The notes: a model not told the origin generated them from the sequence alone. Positions 1-8,368 are shown, counted from the first letter of the stretch. The stretch: DNA of 21,894 bases from Coriobacteriia bacterium (GCA_030598125.1 JAUVQN010000002.1:1-21894); one strand, 5' to 3'. A program made the numbers and translations.

Positions 1-176
1 AGGTCCTCCGCCGCCTCTGGGACCGGCAGTCTCTCCGTCGAGTGCACGAGGGCCTCGACCTCGGCGCTCGTCCCGGACCTGTGGGCGTCGGACGCCACGA
101 TGGCCAGGCCGGCGATACCGGGAGCGGCCACGATCAGGCCCCACTCGTCGTCTGAATGGTCGGTCTTGGTCGTCAT
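1..176 (-). CDS. Hypothetical protein, N-terminal part only (runs off the window edge)
   Basis: Reading the minus strand from an ATG at 174-176 gives 58 uninterrupted codons to the window edge, starting MTTKTDHSDDEWGLIVAAPG. A purine-rich stretch (GGAGACGGGG) precedes the start. The visible part has an acidic N-terminus, then a short hydrophobic Ala/Gly/Ile/Val stretch (about residues 14-28) that is too short to call a membrane segment with confidence, then an acidic region. I do not recognise a family. It is divergent from the cyclic-nucleotide-binding gene at 322. Codon positions look coding (G/C at most third positions), which is the main support. Confidence 0.5.
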   Translation of the reverse strand, partial: MTTKTDHSDDEWGLIVAAPGIAGLAIVASDAHRSGTSAEVEALVHSTERLPVPEAAED

Positions 177-321
177 CGTCCGCCCCGTCTCCGTCGCCTG
201 CGGTCTCACGAGACTGCATACCCAAAGCGGGCGCGCTCGACCCGCCGAAGTTGCGCCGAGCCGGTCCTTCTTCGAACATGGACCCATCCTGGATGCCGGG
301 ACCGCGAAGGAGTTGGCCGCG

Positions 322-744
322 ATGCTCGAGGAAGAAGGGACGATCCGATCGTTCGGCCCCGGAGAGGTCGTCTTCTCAGAAGGTGACGAAGGGGACGAGA
401 TGTTCGTGATCGACCGTGGCGAGGTCGAGCTCTTCGGTCGCCGCGGAGAAGCGGATATCCTCCTCGCGAAGCTCGGGCCGGAGGAGTTCTTCGGAGAGAT
501 GGCCGTGCTCACCGGCGCGCCGCGTTCGGCGACGGCCAGGGTGTTGGGAACGACCGAACTGCGTGTCATCGGCCGCGAAGAGCTGCGGGGGCTCGTGGGA
601 GATCCGCTACCGTGGCGACTTCTCTCCGACGTCGGGAACCGGCTGAGGGCCGTGAACGACCGGCTCGTGGACCTCGCGACAGAGGATGGCGTCGACGACG
701 GCGTCGTCGGACCGGTCATCGACGTAGCACGTGCGCACGGCTAG
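322..744 (+). CDS. Single-domain cyclic nucleotide-binding (cNMP/CAP_ED fold) protein
   Basis: A 140-residue protein that is almost entirely one cNMP-binding beta-roll. Visible hallmarks are F-G-P-G-E-V-V-F-S-E-G-D-E-G-D-E-M-F-V-I near the N-terminus, G-E-V-E-L, and the phosphate-binding-cassette region F-F-G-E-M-A-V-L-T-G-A-P-R-S-A-T-A. There is no helix-turn-helix after the C-terminal helix, so it is probably a regulatory or sensor subunit rather than a CRP-type transcription factor. The Arg-Ser-Ala-Thr-Ala segment fits genuine cNMP binders, but the ligand is not known. The frame is open further upstream, but AAGGAG at 307-312 sits 9 bases before the ATG at 322 and settles the start. It converges on the helicase gene, with only 8 bases between the stops. 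Confidence 0.85.
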   Translation: MLEEEGTIRSFGPGEVVFSEGDEGDEMFVIDRGEVELFGRRGEADILLAKLGPEEFFGEMAVLTGAPRSATARVLGTTELRVIGREELRGLVGDPLPWRLLSDVGNRLRAVNDRLVDLATEDGVDDGVVGPVIDVARAHG

Positions 745-752
745 GAGACGCG

Positions 753-1979
753 CTACCTCCGCATGATGCGGGTGCGGCCTCGGCCGCGGCCCATGACGCC
801 GCCCGAGAAGACGGGACGCGCCTTGGGGCGGGCCTCCCGGTCGGGATCCGGTATGAGCCGCTTGTCGTAGTCGAACCCCTCGAGGTCCTCCGTCGAGATG
901 ACGTAGTCGAGCATACGCTCGACGTCGCGCAGCACGTCCATGTCTTGGGCCGTGACGAAGCTGATCGCGTCGCCCGACGCGCCGGCACGCGCCGTCCGGC
1001 CGATGCGGTGCACGTAGTCCTCGGGTCCGTTCGGCATGTCGAAGTTGATGACGTGCGAGATCTCTTCGACGTCGATGCCTCTCGCGACGACGTCGGTCGC
1101 CACGAGGACCCTCGTGCGCCCCTCCTTGAAGTCGTCCAGCGCGCGCTGCCGGTGAGCCTGCTTGCGGTCGCCGTGGATGGCTGCGCACGAGACGCCTTGC
1201 TTCTCCAGCACACGCGCCACGCGGTCCGCGCGCTCCTTGGTGCGGGTGAACACGAGCACCCGATCGAAGTCCTTCTGGACGAGGAGCTCGGCGAGGAGCC
1301 GGTTCTTCTGCATCTCACTCACGGGATACAGGGCCTGGTCGACGTTCTCGACAGGCGTCGCGGACGGCGACGTCTCGACCTGGACGGGATCGCGGAGCGC
1401 CGAGCGGACCACCCTGGTGACGTCACTCGACATCGTGGCCGAGAACAGGAGCGTCTGGCGATCCTCCGGAAGCAGGCCGATGATGCGTCGCACGTCGGGC
1501 CAGAACCCCATGTCGAGCATGCGGTCCGCCTCGTCGAGGACGAGCACCTCGACCTGGCGCAGATCGACCTCTTTGCGCTCGTGCATGTCGAGCAGGCGTC
1601 CCGGGGTCGCGACGACGAGCTCGACGCCCTTGCGCAGCTTCTTGAACTGCGGGTCGTAGCCGACACCGCCGTGGATGACTGCGACGTGGTGGCCGGTCGC
1701 CCGAGACGCTTCCATGGCGACCTCGCCGACCTGGACGGCGAGTTCTCGTGTGGGCGTCACCACGAGCGCTCGCACCACGCGGTCGTTCGGGATGCGCTGC
1801 AACGTCGGCAGCACGAAGGCGGCCGTCTTGCCCGTCCCGGTCTGTGCGCAGCCGACGACGTCGGTGCCCGCGAGCACGTGCGGGATGGCCTGTTCCTGGA
1901 TGGGAGTCGGGGCCTCGTACCCGAGTGCTGCGACGCTTTCCAGCAGCCTGGGCTCGAGACCGAGCGAATCGAAGGTCAT
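753..1979 (-). CDS. rhlE: DEAD-box ATP-dependent RNA helicase, RhlE-like
   Basis: A 408-residue superfamily 2 RNA helicase. Its start (MTFDSLGLEPRLLESVAALG) closely resembles RhlE. Motifs appear in order: Q motif PTPIQEQA (about 25-32), Walker A AQTGTGKT (45-52), PTREL (76-80), TPGR (125-128), DEAD (149-152), SAT (180-182), VATDVVARGID (293-303) and HRIGRTARAG (324-333). The C-terminal tail is short and Arg-rich (GRGRGRTRIMRR), as in small RhlE/CshA-type enzymes that remodel RNA, often in ribosome assembly or cold adaptation. The ORF continues upstream, but AGGAGA directly before the ATG at 1977-1979, together with homology, fixes this start. It is monocistronic and converges with the cNMP gene. 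Confidence 0.93.
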   Translation of the reverse strand: MTFDSLGLEPRLLESVAALGYEAPTPIQEQAIPHVLAGTDVVGCAQTGTGKTAAFVLPTLQRIPNDRVVRALVVTPTRELAVQVGEVAMEASRATGHHVAVIHGGVGYDPQFKKLRKGVELVVATPGRLLDMHERKEVDLRQVEVLVLDEADRMLDMGFWPDVRRIIGLLPEDRQTLLFSATMSSDVTRVVRSALRDPVQVETSPSATPVENVDQALYPVSEMQKNRLLAELLVQKDFDRVLVFTRTKERADRVARVLEKQGVSCAAIHGDRKQAHRQRALDDFKEGRTRVLVATDVVARGIDVEEISHVINFDMPNGPEDYVHRIGRTARAGASGDAISFVTAQDMDVLRDVERMLDYVISTEDLEGFDYDKRLIPDPDREARPKARPVFSGGVMGRGRGRTRIMRR

Positions 1980-2166
1980 GTCTCTCCTGCACCGTGCGTC
2001 ACATCTTGGAACGCACTGCCTCGGCAGACGCAGTTGCACCGGGCACGCTTGTGAGCAGCACAGAACAGGGACAACCGGTCTTGCGTGGTCTCTTCCTCTT
2101 TTGTCGCAGTATGGGGGCCGGAGAAGGAAAAGACCAGCGGACGAGAGACGCCTGGGACGACCCGCG
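1980..2166. other. Intergenic region upstream of the helicase gene
   Basis: This stretch holds the helicase leader (helicase on the minus strand) and lies downstream of the peptidoglycan-binding gene. I see no convincing -35/-10 pair, no hairpin with a T run and no coding frame with a ribosome binding site. A long leader would fit RNA-helicase genes that are regulated by cold, but nothing in the sequence proves one. Confidence 0.3.
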
Positions 2167-2784
2167 CTACGAGGTTGGCGTCGACTCCGCGGAGGCATCG
2201 GCCGCCCGCACCGCCTTGACCAGCGCCTCCAGCGTGTCCGGTCCGACGATGCCGTCGGCCGCGAGACCGGCGTCGGTCTGGAACGCCTTCACGGCCTCGG
2301 CGGTCCCGGCGCCGTAGATGCCGTCCACGGACCCTGTGTAGTAGCCGAGCGTGGCGAGCATCGTCTGGACCTCGGTGGCGAACGCCGTCGCAGCACCGCC
2401 CTTGGCCTCGGCGAGCGCATCGTGGGTGACCGGCCCGTACTTGCCGTCCACGGACTGGACGCCGAGGGCGGTCTGGAGTGCTTTGACCGCCTCGAAGGTC
2501 GCCGACCCGTAGACGCCGTCGATCGGCCCCGTGTAGTAGCCGAGTTCCGTCAGGTCGCGCTGGAGCGCCATGACGGCCTCGCTGGTGATGGCGGTGGACT
2601 GCTCGGGTATCAGGGTCGCCGTCTTCTCGGCGGATTCGTCCTCGGCCTCGTCGGAAGCGACGCTCGCCGGCGCCGGAGACGTATCACGTCCCGCGATGAC
2701 GAGGACGAGGGCGATCAGGAGGACCGCCGCTATGGAGACGACGAAGCCTGGCGTGATGTCGCCCGTGCGGCTGACGCGGCTCAT
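2167..2784 (-). CDS. Membrane-anchored protein with two peptidoglycan-binding (PG_binding_1) domains
   Basis: A 205-residue protein. A short cytoplasmic N-terminus is followed by one transmembrane helix (about residues 13-32, rich in Val/Ile/Leu/Ala), an acidic Ser/Ala/Glu linker (about 35-65) and two PF01471-type repeats. The repeats contain the family signature: LTELGYYTGPIDGVYGSAT...AVKALQ and LATLGYYTGSVDGIYGAGT...AVKAFQ. Each binds peptidoglycan as a three-helix unit, so the protein probably tethers the membrane to the wall. No catalytic domain is present. GGGAGG precedes the ATG with a short 4-base gap. It is divergent from the histidine kinase operon and shares the 2785-2984 promoter region. 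Confidence 0.88.
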   Translation of the reverse strand: MSRVSRTGDITPGFVVSIAAVLLIALVLVIAGRDTSPAPASVASDEAEDESAEKTATLIPEQSTAITSEAVMALQRDLTELGYYTGPIDGVYGSATFEAVKALQTALGVQSVDGKYGPVTHDALAEAKGGAATAFATEVQTMLATLGYYTGSVDGIYGAGTAEAVKAFQTDAGLAADGIVGPDTLEALVKAVRAADASAESTPTS

Positions 2785-2823
2785 GGGGCCTCCCTGCCCA
2801 GGATGCTCGTCCTTCCACCGACG

Positions 2824-2829
2824 ATTCTA
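2824..2829 (-). promoter_or_regulatory. Candidate -10 element for the peptidoglycan-binding gene
   Basis: TAGAAT on the minus strand lies 39 bases upstream of the ATG. The -35 position is weak (GTGCCT at 17 bases), so only the -10 is supported. Confidence 0.4.
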
Positions 2830-2942
2830 CCCTTCGAGAGAGACGGAGGCACTCACCGGCTGCCAAGGAGGGCACTCGGAGGCGGTGGCAGCCGGCGCGT
2901 CGCCCAGGAAGGAGCGCGCGGACTGGCGGCGTATCCAACAGG

Positions 2943-2948
2943 TATGAT
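2943..2948 (+). promoter_or_regulatory. Candidate -10 element for the hybrid kinase operon
   Basis: TATGAT, with CGGACT 18 bases upstream as a partial -35. This would place the transcript start near 2955, about 30 bases before the TTG start codon. It is divergent from the TAGAAT element that serves the opposite gene. Confidence 0.45.
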
Positions 2949-2984
2949 CGGAGCCTGGGACCCCTCTCCGAGCGAGGTCTGACG

Positions 2985-5381
2985 TTGGCCGACGAACACG
3001 TAGCCGAGGACCCTCGACCCCCCGACCCCGAGCGACGGGCGGGTGGCGGGACGCTGCCGGACGCGCCCGTGGTCGGAGCGCTCCTCGAGCTCACGGGAGA
3101 CGGCCTCATCTGGCTGGACGAGGAGCGCCGGATCCTCTACGCGAACGCCGCGGCCGCCGACGTCCTCGGTCGGGATGTCGGCGAAGTGAGCGGCGCCACC
3201 CTCACGGAGCTCGGGTGGGGCGTGCTCCAGGACCGCCTCGACGCCGCGCTCGCCGAAGGGCGCAACGAGCCCGACTGCATGCTCTGCCCGACCGGCGAGA
3301 AGCGCGTCTACTGGCGGGTCGAGCCGGCGCCGGACGCGGTGTCCGGCGGGCACATCCTCGTCATCCGCGACGAGACGAGACGCTTCCTGAACGACTCGTG
3401 GACCCAGGCGATCATCACGCACAGCGGCAACGGCCTCGTCGTCTTCACGCGCGACGACATGATCGTCTACGCGAGTCCGTCCGCCCACAAGATGCTCGGC
3501 GTGGCCGAGGACGGCTTGGTCGGCCGCACCACGACCATGTGCGAGCTCACCGGCAACGCGCCGCTGGAGCGCGGAGAACCGTCCCGGTGCTGGGACGTCC
3601 TCTCGTGCGAGAAGGTAGACTGCCCGGCCTACGAGGCCGAGCACCTGCACTGCTGGCACACGCCCGGCAGGGGGGAGTGCATCACGCCCGAGGCGGAGGA
3701 CTCCGTCTCGGCCGAGGATCTCCGGAAGCGCTGCGACACGTGCGAGGTGTACCTCTCATACCTGCAGGGGCGCGAGGACGAGCTCGAGGGGACCACGGAA
3801 CTCACTGTGACGGAGCCCGTGCCGCGCATGCTCCGCGCGCAGACGAGCCCGATCTTCAACGAGGCAGGCGAGTACCTCTACCGCGTCGTGAGCCTCGCGG
3901 ACATCACGCGCGAGCGCGAGATGGAGCAACTCAAGAACGAGTTCGTCTCCACCGTCTCCCACGAGCTGAGAACGCCGCTCACGTCCATCAAGGGCTACGT
4001 AGACCTCGTCGTGGACGGGGAGGCCGGTGAGATCAACGAGGTCCAGAGCGAGTTCCTGGGCATCGTGCAGGAGAACTCGGACCGCCTCGTCACGCTCATC
4101 AACGATCTCCTGGACATCTCGCGCATAGAATCCGGCCGCGTCCATCTGAGCATCCACCCGGTGGACGTGGCCGAGGTCATCGCCGATGTCCTCGGCACGT
4201 TCCGGACGATGATCGAGCAGGCCGGACTCGACACGGAGGTGGACATCCACGAGGACCTGCCGCATGCGGCGGCGGACCGCGACCGCCTCGGCCAAGTGCT
4301 CGCGAACCTCGTGAGCAACGCGGTCAAGTACTCCCCGGAAGGCGGCACCGTCACGCTGCGTGCCCAGCCGCACGACGGGATGGTCGTCGTGAGCGTGGCG
4401 GACCAGGGGATCGGGATCGCGGAGGAACACCTGGAGGAGCTCTTCTCCAAGTTCTACCGCGTCGACTCCTCGTACACTCGCGACATCGGAGGCACGGGGC
4501 TGGGGCTGTCGATCTGCAAGAGCATCGTCGAGCTCATGGGTGGGCGCATCGGCGTCAGGAGCGAGGCGGGCGTGGGCAGCACGTTCAGCTTCAGCCTGCC
4601 GGTGGCCGAGGAAGCGGAGGATGTCTCCCTGGACGCACTTCCGCAGCGGGGCGAGGGAGCGATCCTCGTGGTCGACCGCGACCCGGTCGTGGCGGATCTC
4701 ATCGAGCGCTACCTCACGCGCCACGGCTACGAGGTCTTGAAGGCGCACACGGCGCGCGACGCGCTCAGGTTCGCCCGCGACGAGCAGCCCGCCGCCATCA
4801 CACTGGACGTCATGCTCGACGACATGGACGGCTTCGACGTGCTCAAACAGCTGACGGACGACGAGACCACGAAGGACATCCCCGTCATCGTCCTCTCGAT
4901 CGTGTGCGACGAGGGCAGGAGCTGCAGGCTCGGCGCGGCGCGCTATCTGGAGAAGCCGATCGACCAGGACCGGCTCGTCTCGACGCTGACCGACCTGCTC
5001 GGTCCGACGCCGTCGCCCCTCGTGCTCGTGGTCGACGACGACCGCGACACCGTGCGGACGCTGGAGCAGACGCTGTCGTCCCGCGGCTTCGAGGTCGCTA
5101 CGGCCCACGATGGCCGGGAGGCCCTCGACTCGGTCGCCGCACGCAAGCCCGATCTGATGCTGCTCGATCTCAGGATGCCCGTCATGGACGGCTACGAGGT
5201 CATACATGCGATCAAGACCGCCCCGGAGACGATGGACATCCCGATCGTCGCGATGACCGCGTACCACGTGGACTCGGACAAGGACGCGATACTGTCGTTG
5301 GCCGTGGGTCAGGTCTCGAAGCCGCTCGAGGCGGAGAACCTCGTGTTGGAGATCGAAGCGCTCCTGACGGAGGACTCGTGA
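2985..5381 (+). CDS. Soluble hybrid sensor histidine kinase: PAS - two-CW Cys module in PAS - HisKA - HATPase - REC - REC
   Basis: A 798-residue kinase with no membrane segment. PAS-like domain 1 covers about 29-132. PAS-like domain 2 covers about 138-310 and carries an inserted Cys-rich module at 202-253 (C202, C208, C213, C223, C232, C250, C253). This module contains the CW pairs at 202/203 and 223/224 and the CPAY motif typical of two-CW domains. HisKA has the phospho-acceptor His326 in STVSHELRTP. HATPase_c has the N box around Asn445 and the GTGLGLSI G box. Receiver 1 has Asp608, but its acidic pair is D-R-D. Receiver 2 has Asp728 with a full acidic pair and a Lys in SKPL. The start is TTG with GAGGT 6 bases upstream. 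Its stop is close to the next gene's start. A role in cytosolic redox or metal sensing is inference from the Cys module. Confidence 0.9.
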   Translation: MADEHVAEDPRPPDPERRAGGGTLPDAPVVGALLELTGDGLIWLDEERRILYANAAAADVLGRDVGEVSGATLTELGWGVLQDRLDAALAEGRNEPDCMLCPTGEKRVYWRVEPAPDAVSGGHILVIRDETRRFLNDSWTQAIITHSGNGLVVFTRDDMIVYASPSAHKMLGVAEDGLVGRTTTMCELTGNAPLERGEPSRCWDVLSCEKVDCPAYEAEHLHCWHTPGRGECITPEAEDSVSAEDLRKRCDTCEVYLSYLQGREDELEGTTELTVTEPVPRMLRAQTSPIFNEAGEYLYRVVSLADITREREMEQLKNEFVSTVSHELRTPLTSIKGYVDLVVDGEAGEINEVQSEFLGIVQENSDRLVTLINDLLDISRIESGRVHLSIHPVDVAEVIADVLGTFRTMIEQAGLDTEVDIHEDLPHAAADRDRLGQVLANLVSNAVKYSPEGGTVTLRAQPHDGMVVVSVADQGIGIAEEHLEELFSKFYRVDSSYTRDIGGTGLGLSICKSIVELMGGRIGVRSEAGVGSTFSFSLPVAEEAEDVSLDALPQRGEGAILVVDRDPVVADLIERYLTRHGYEVLKAHTARDALRFARDEQPAAITLDVMLDDMDGFDVLKQLTDDETTKDIPVIVLSIVCDEGRSCRLGAARYLEKPIDQDRLVSTLTDLLGPTPSPLVLVVDDDRDTVRTLEQTLSSRGFEVATAHDGREALDSVAARKPDLMLLDLRMPVMDGYEVIHAIKTAPETMDIPIVAMTAYHVDSDKDAILSLAVGQVSKPLEAENLVLEIEALLTEDS

Positions 5382-5398
5382 GCGCGAGCGAGGACGGG

Positions 5399-5764
5399 AT
5401 GAGGAAGGTACTCGTCGTGGACGACGAGCCTCACATCGTGCGACTCGTGTCCTTCGCGCTCACGAACCACGGCTTCGAGGTGATCGACGCGTCCGACGGC
5501 GAGCGAGCCATCGAGCTCGCCAGGCAGGAGCGGCCCGACATCATACTGATGGACGTGATGATGCCCGTGATGGACGGGCTCGAGGCGTCGAGGCGCCTCA
5601 AGGAAGACCCCGAGACCGCAGCGATCCCCATCGTCATGCTGTCGGCCAAGAGTCAGAAGTACGAGCAGGAAGCGGGCCTGGAGGGCGGCGCCGAGCGCTA
5701 CATCGTCAAGCCGTTCACGCCCAAGGAACTCGTTGGAGAAGTGCACGCGATCCTCGACGCGTAG
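5399..5764 (+). CDS. Single-domain response regulator (CheY-like)
   Basis: A 121-residue stand-alone receiver domain. It has the acidic pair in VVDDEPHIV, phospho-acceptor Asp52 in LMDVMMP, the switch residue in MLSAKS, and Lys104 in YIVKPF. There is no output domain, so it acts by protein contact or passes phosphate on in a relay. The chosen ATG has GAGG 5 bases upstream. A GTG at 5378, which overlaps the kinase stop as GTGA and has GGAGG 4 bases upstream, would add seven residues and is a real alternative. Either way, translation is coupled to the kinase. The kinase and the following regulator are its likely partners. Confidence 0.9.
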   Translation: MRKVLVVDDEPHIVRLVSFALTNHGFEVIDASDGERAIELARQERPDIILMDVMMPVMDGLEASRRLKEDPETAAIPIVMLSAKSQKYEQEAGLEGGAERYIVKPFTPKELVGEVHAILDA

Positions 5765-5784
5765 CCGGAAGGGGGTCTGGGCCG

Positions 5785-6249
5785 ATGGCCAAGATCATGG
5801 TCGTGGACGACGAGGCGAACATCCGCAAGCTCGTCGAGACCACGCTCACGAACAGAGGACACGAGGTCGTCACGGCCGACAGCGGACGTGAGGCGCTCGG
5901 GATGGTGAAGATCGTGGAGCCGGACCTCATCGTCCTCGACATCATCATGCCGGGCATGAACGGGCACGAGGTGCGCGAGGCGCTCCAGGCGGACGAGGAG
6001 ACCGCCGGCATCCCCGTGCTCCACCTGACCGCCGTCGGCGACTACACGGAGCAGCTCGACTCGCTCGAGGGGGGCGCCGTCGCCTACGTGACGAAGCCGT
6101 TCACTCCCTCAGATCTCGCTGCCACGATCGAAGGGGTCCTGGACCCCACCACGCAGGACGCCGCCGCTCGCGAGAAGACGCAGCAGGAGACGAAGCTGCG
6201 GACCATCGTCGAGGTCATGCGCCGCAAACAGGAAGACCAGGGCGAGTAG
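5785..6249 (+). CDS. Response regulator with receiver domain and short charged C-terminal tail
   Basis: A 154-residue protein. The receiver domain (about 1-120) has VVDDEANIR, phospho-acceptor Asp52 in VLDIIMP, Thr82 in LHLTAV, and Lys104 in YVTKPF. The remaining 30 or so residues are a highly charged, probably helical tail (Lys/Glu/Gln/Arg-rich), with no DNA-binding or enzymatic domain. AAGGGGG precedes the ATG. It is the third gene of the kinase operon, with a 20-base gap from the previous stop. Four receiver domains in one operon and no transcriptional output suggest a phosphorelay or a scaffold. It converges on the lipoprotein gene, with 5 bases between stops. Confidence 0.9.
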   Translation: MAKIMVVDDEANIRKLVETTLTNRGHEVVTADSGREALGMVKIVEPDLIVLDIIMPGMNGHEVREALQADEETAGIPVLHLTAVGDYTEQLDSLEGGAVAYVTKPFTPSDLAATIEGVLDPTTQDAAAREKTQQETKLRTIVEVMRRKQEDQGE

Positions 6250-6254
6250 CACCC

Positions 6255-7031
6255 TCACTCGGCGACGAACGTCACCTGTGCCGCGCCGTCGGCGCCACGA
6301 AGGGTGAGCAGGTCCTCGGCGAGCTCGTAGACCGTGGCGTTCTGCATGGCCGCCAGAAACGCCTGCTCCTGCTCCATGACGCCCTCGGGCTCCTCGCAGA
6401 ACATCTCAGTGGCTGCGAGGGGGCCGATCGAGATCGAGTCACCATCCACCTCGAAGGAGCCACTGTAGGAGTTGCAGCCCGCGCTCCCGCTCACCTCGCC
6501 AGCCCCGCCGAAGAGGGCCGTCACCTCGGATCCCTGCACCACGGACACCACGGCCTCGCGACCGTTGTTGACGCCAGTGGCGATCCACGTCGTGCCCTCG
6601 AGCGCGAGGGGTTCGGTCGCCTCGAAGCGGAGTACCTCGCCACCGTGCTCATCGAGGAGCGTGAGCTCGGTCCCGGTCACGCGGTACTCCCCGACCGCGC
6701 TCAGCGCGGCGAAGAAGGCCTGCTCCTGCTCCATGACGGGCTGCGGGCAGGCCATCAGCGTGGCAGCCGCGGGTCCGATCTCGATCGCGGAGCCCTCGGT
6801 GACGTAGGCGGCACTGTACGAGTTGCAGCCGCCCGAGCCCGAGACGGTTCCTCCGTCGAAGGCGGCCGTGACATCGGCGTCCGGGAGCACGTCGGCCATC
6901 TCGCCGCCGGTCGCGTACGAGGTCATCTTCCAGCGGACGTCCTCGAGATCGGAGGCGGTCCCGCCGTCAGAGCACGCGATGAGCGCGAGTGCGACGGCGG
7001 CGAGGAGCAGGACGACGGCTCGTCGCGTCAC
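6255..7031 (-). CDS. Lipoprotein with two META (HslJ-like) domains
   Basis: A 258-residue protein. A signal peptide ends in a lipobox (L-I-A-C, lipidated Cys20). Two repeats of the META/HslJ fold follow, at about 27-140 and 143-258. Each carries the family hallmark G-C-N-S-Y-S preceded by SGSGG or SGSAG, then an I-G-P-x-A-A-T-x-M-x-C segment and V-M-E-Q-E-Q-A-F-xx-A. The paired Cys residues in each repeat could form disulfides outside the membrane. HslJ-type proteins are linked to stress tolerance, but their biochemical role is unsettled. The GTG start overlaps the upstream stop (GTGA, 7028-7031), so translation is coupled to the acidic protein gene. Confidence 0.88.
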   Translation of the reverse strand: MTRRAVVLLLAAVALALIACSDGGTASDLEDVRWKMTSYATGGEMADVLPDADVTAAFDGGTVSGSGGCNSYSAAYVTEGSAIEIGPAAATLMACPQPVMEQEQAFFAALSAVGEYRVTGTELTLLDEHGGEVLRFEATEPLALEGTTWIATGVNNGREAVVSVVQGSEVTALFGGAGEVSGSAGCNSYSGSFEVDGDSISIGPLAATEMFCEEPEGVMEQEQAFLAAMQNATVYELAEDLLTLRGADGAAQVTFVAE

Positions 7032-7534
7032 TCCTCCGTCACGCTGCCTGTCGCACTGGTGCCTCCAGGCGCGTCCGGAAGGGGGTCCGCGGCGTCGTCA
7101 CCCATCGCCCGCTGGAGCTCGGGGATGTCAGCCTCGGGGAGACCGTCGAGGCGCAGCCCTTCGTCCTCGTCCTCCTCGATGAGCGCACGCTGCTTGCCCC
7201 AGAGCTCGCGCTCCTCGGGCCGGCCGAGCGGCGGGGCGTCCCCGTCCGCCGGCGCACCGGTCTTCCCGACGTCCGAGTCCTCGGCTACGAGGTCCTCCAC
7301 GAGTTCGAGCTGATGATCGGCGGCCGGCGGTACCTCGACGCCGTAGTCGTACGGCAGGTCGTCTTGCGTGCCGGGCACGCCCGCGTCGTTGATGGGATCC
7401 TCGACGATGTCGTCGGGCGCGCAGGGGACCCCGTCCTCTTCGCAGCCGACCCTGTGGCCCCCTTCGGCAGGTACGAGGACGCCCTCATCCTGCTCGAGCC
7501 ACTCGTCGTCGGGATACTTGTTCGGTCCCGTCAT
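7028..7534 (-). CDS. Highly acidic conserved hypothetical protein
   Basis: A 168-residue protein dominated by Asp, Glu, Pro and Gly, without membrane segments or a signal peptide, and probably largely disordered. It begins MTGPNKYPDDEWLEQDEG and ends with an ordered-looking stretch (ELWGKQRALIEEDEDEG, then PELQRAMGDDAADPLPDAP). Similar acidic proteins with this kind of ending occur in actinobacteria, as far as I recall, but I know of no function. AGGAGG lies 6 bases before the ATG at 7532-7534. An upstream in-frame ATG at 7567 has a poor ribosome binding site and was not used. It is the middle gene of the CDGSH - acidic - META lipoprotein operon. Confidence 0.75.
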   Translation of the reverse strand: MTGPNKYPDDEWLEQDEGVLVPAEGGHRVGCEEDGVPCAPDDIVEDPINDAGVPGTQDDLPYDYGVEVPPAADHQLELVEDLVAEDSDVGKTGAPADGDAPPLGRPEERELWGKQRALIEEDEDEGLRLDGLPEADIPELQRAMGDDAADPLPDAPGGTSATGSVTEE

Positions 7535-7598
7535 CGGGGTCCTCCTCGTCGCGGTCTCTGTGGACATCCTACCCACTTCGAGTCGCCTCGCGGCTGTA

Positions 7599-8339
7599 TC
7601 ATCGCCCGTCGGCGTCGCCGGCTCCCGCGGAGTCGGCACGACCGACCGCGTCCACGAACCCGCTGCCGACGTGCGAGCCGTCGCAGAAGGGCTTGTTACC
7701 CGACGCGCCGCAACGGCACAGCGTCACGCGGTTGCGGATCTCGTACGCACTGCCGTCGGCGGCGAAGACGGGGATGCCGCCGCGAACGAAGAGCGGACCG
7801 CTGACGCCCAGATGCGGATCTTCGATGAGCGCGATGGACGGCTCGAGGTCGGGCTCGATGGGGTCGCCCGCGTCGGCGTCGCACGCGACGTAGCGGCCGG
7901 ACGGGCACAGCGTGGCCTCTTCCTCCACGAGTGCCCGGGTCTCAGGATCGTCGGCGCGCTCGACCAAGTTCCACAGCCCCCCGGCGCGGTCGCAGAAGCG
8001 AGCCTCCGCGCAGAGCACGCGGACGTCATGGAGCTTGAGTCCGGAACCGTCGATGCAGGCGGCCGACTCGAAGTACCGTACGTGCGCGGCCCGCTCGGTC
8101 CCGTCGAAACCGGCAGAGACGTGCGTGAAGTCACAGAACGGCTTGGTGCTCGAGAGACCGCATCGGCACAACATGTACTCGTCGGCGGTCTCCAAGCGCT
8201 CGGTCTCGCGCCAGCCGACGGACTCCCCCGCCTCGTCGGTGACGATCTCGATGCGGACGAGCGGGACACCACCCGAGACGAGGTAGGGACCGTTCTCGGT
8301 CACGGTGATGCGCATGTCCGGAGCGGGTCGATCGGCCAC
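7599..8339 (-). CDS. Double CDGSH-type iron-sulfur protein
   Basis: A 246-residue protein with two CDGSH [2Fe-2S] motifs of the C-x-C-x8-C-x3-H type. The first is at C58, C60, C69, H73 (CRCGLSSTKPFCDFTH) and the second at C208, C210, C219, H223 (CRCGASGNKPFCDGSH). Between them is the middle domain of this family: a Cys-containing segment (VLCAEARFCDRAGGLWNLVE), then ATLCPSGRYVA and a GVSGPLFVRGGIPV segment. CDGSH clusters are redox-active and transferable, so an electron- or cluster-transfer role in the cytosol is likely. The GTG start has GGAGG 5 bases upstream. The next gene begins 64 bases after its stop. A CDGSH protein with an HslJ-like lipoprotein suggests a stress-related operon (inference). 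Confidence 0.9.
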   Translation of the reverse strand: MADRPAPDMRITVTENGPYLVSGGVPLVRIEIVTDEAGESVGWRETERLETADEYMLCRCGLSSTKPFCDFTHVSAGFDGTERAAHVRYFESAACIDGSGLKLHDVRVLCAEARFCDRAGGLWNLVERADDPETRALVEEEATLCPSGRYVACDADAGDPIEPDLEPSIALIEDPHLGVSGPLFVRGGIPVFAADGSAYEIRNRVTLCRCGASGNKPFCDGSHVGSGFVDAVGRADSAGAGDADGR

Positions 8340-8368
8340 GTCGCCCTCCGTCGTCGTGGGAGGGTCAC

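Noticed and set aside
612..2054. 480-codon open frame opposite the helicase
   Set aside because: Antisense shadow of a DEAD-box gene with every motif in place.
3756..5267. 503-codon open frame opposite the hybrid kinase
   Set aside because: Its Arg/Asp/His/Val-rich, low-complexity product is typical of antisense frames in GC-rich genes; the plus-strand frame has all kinase and receiver motifs.
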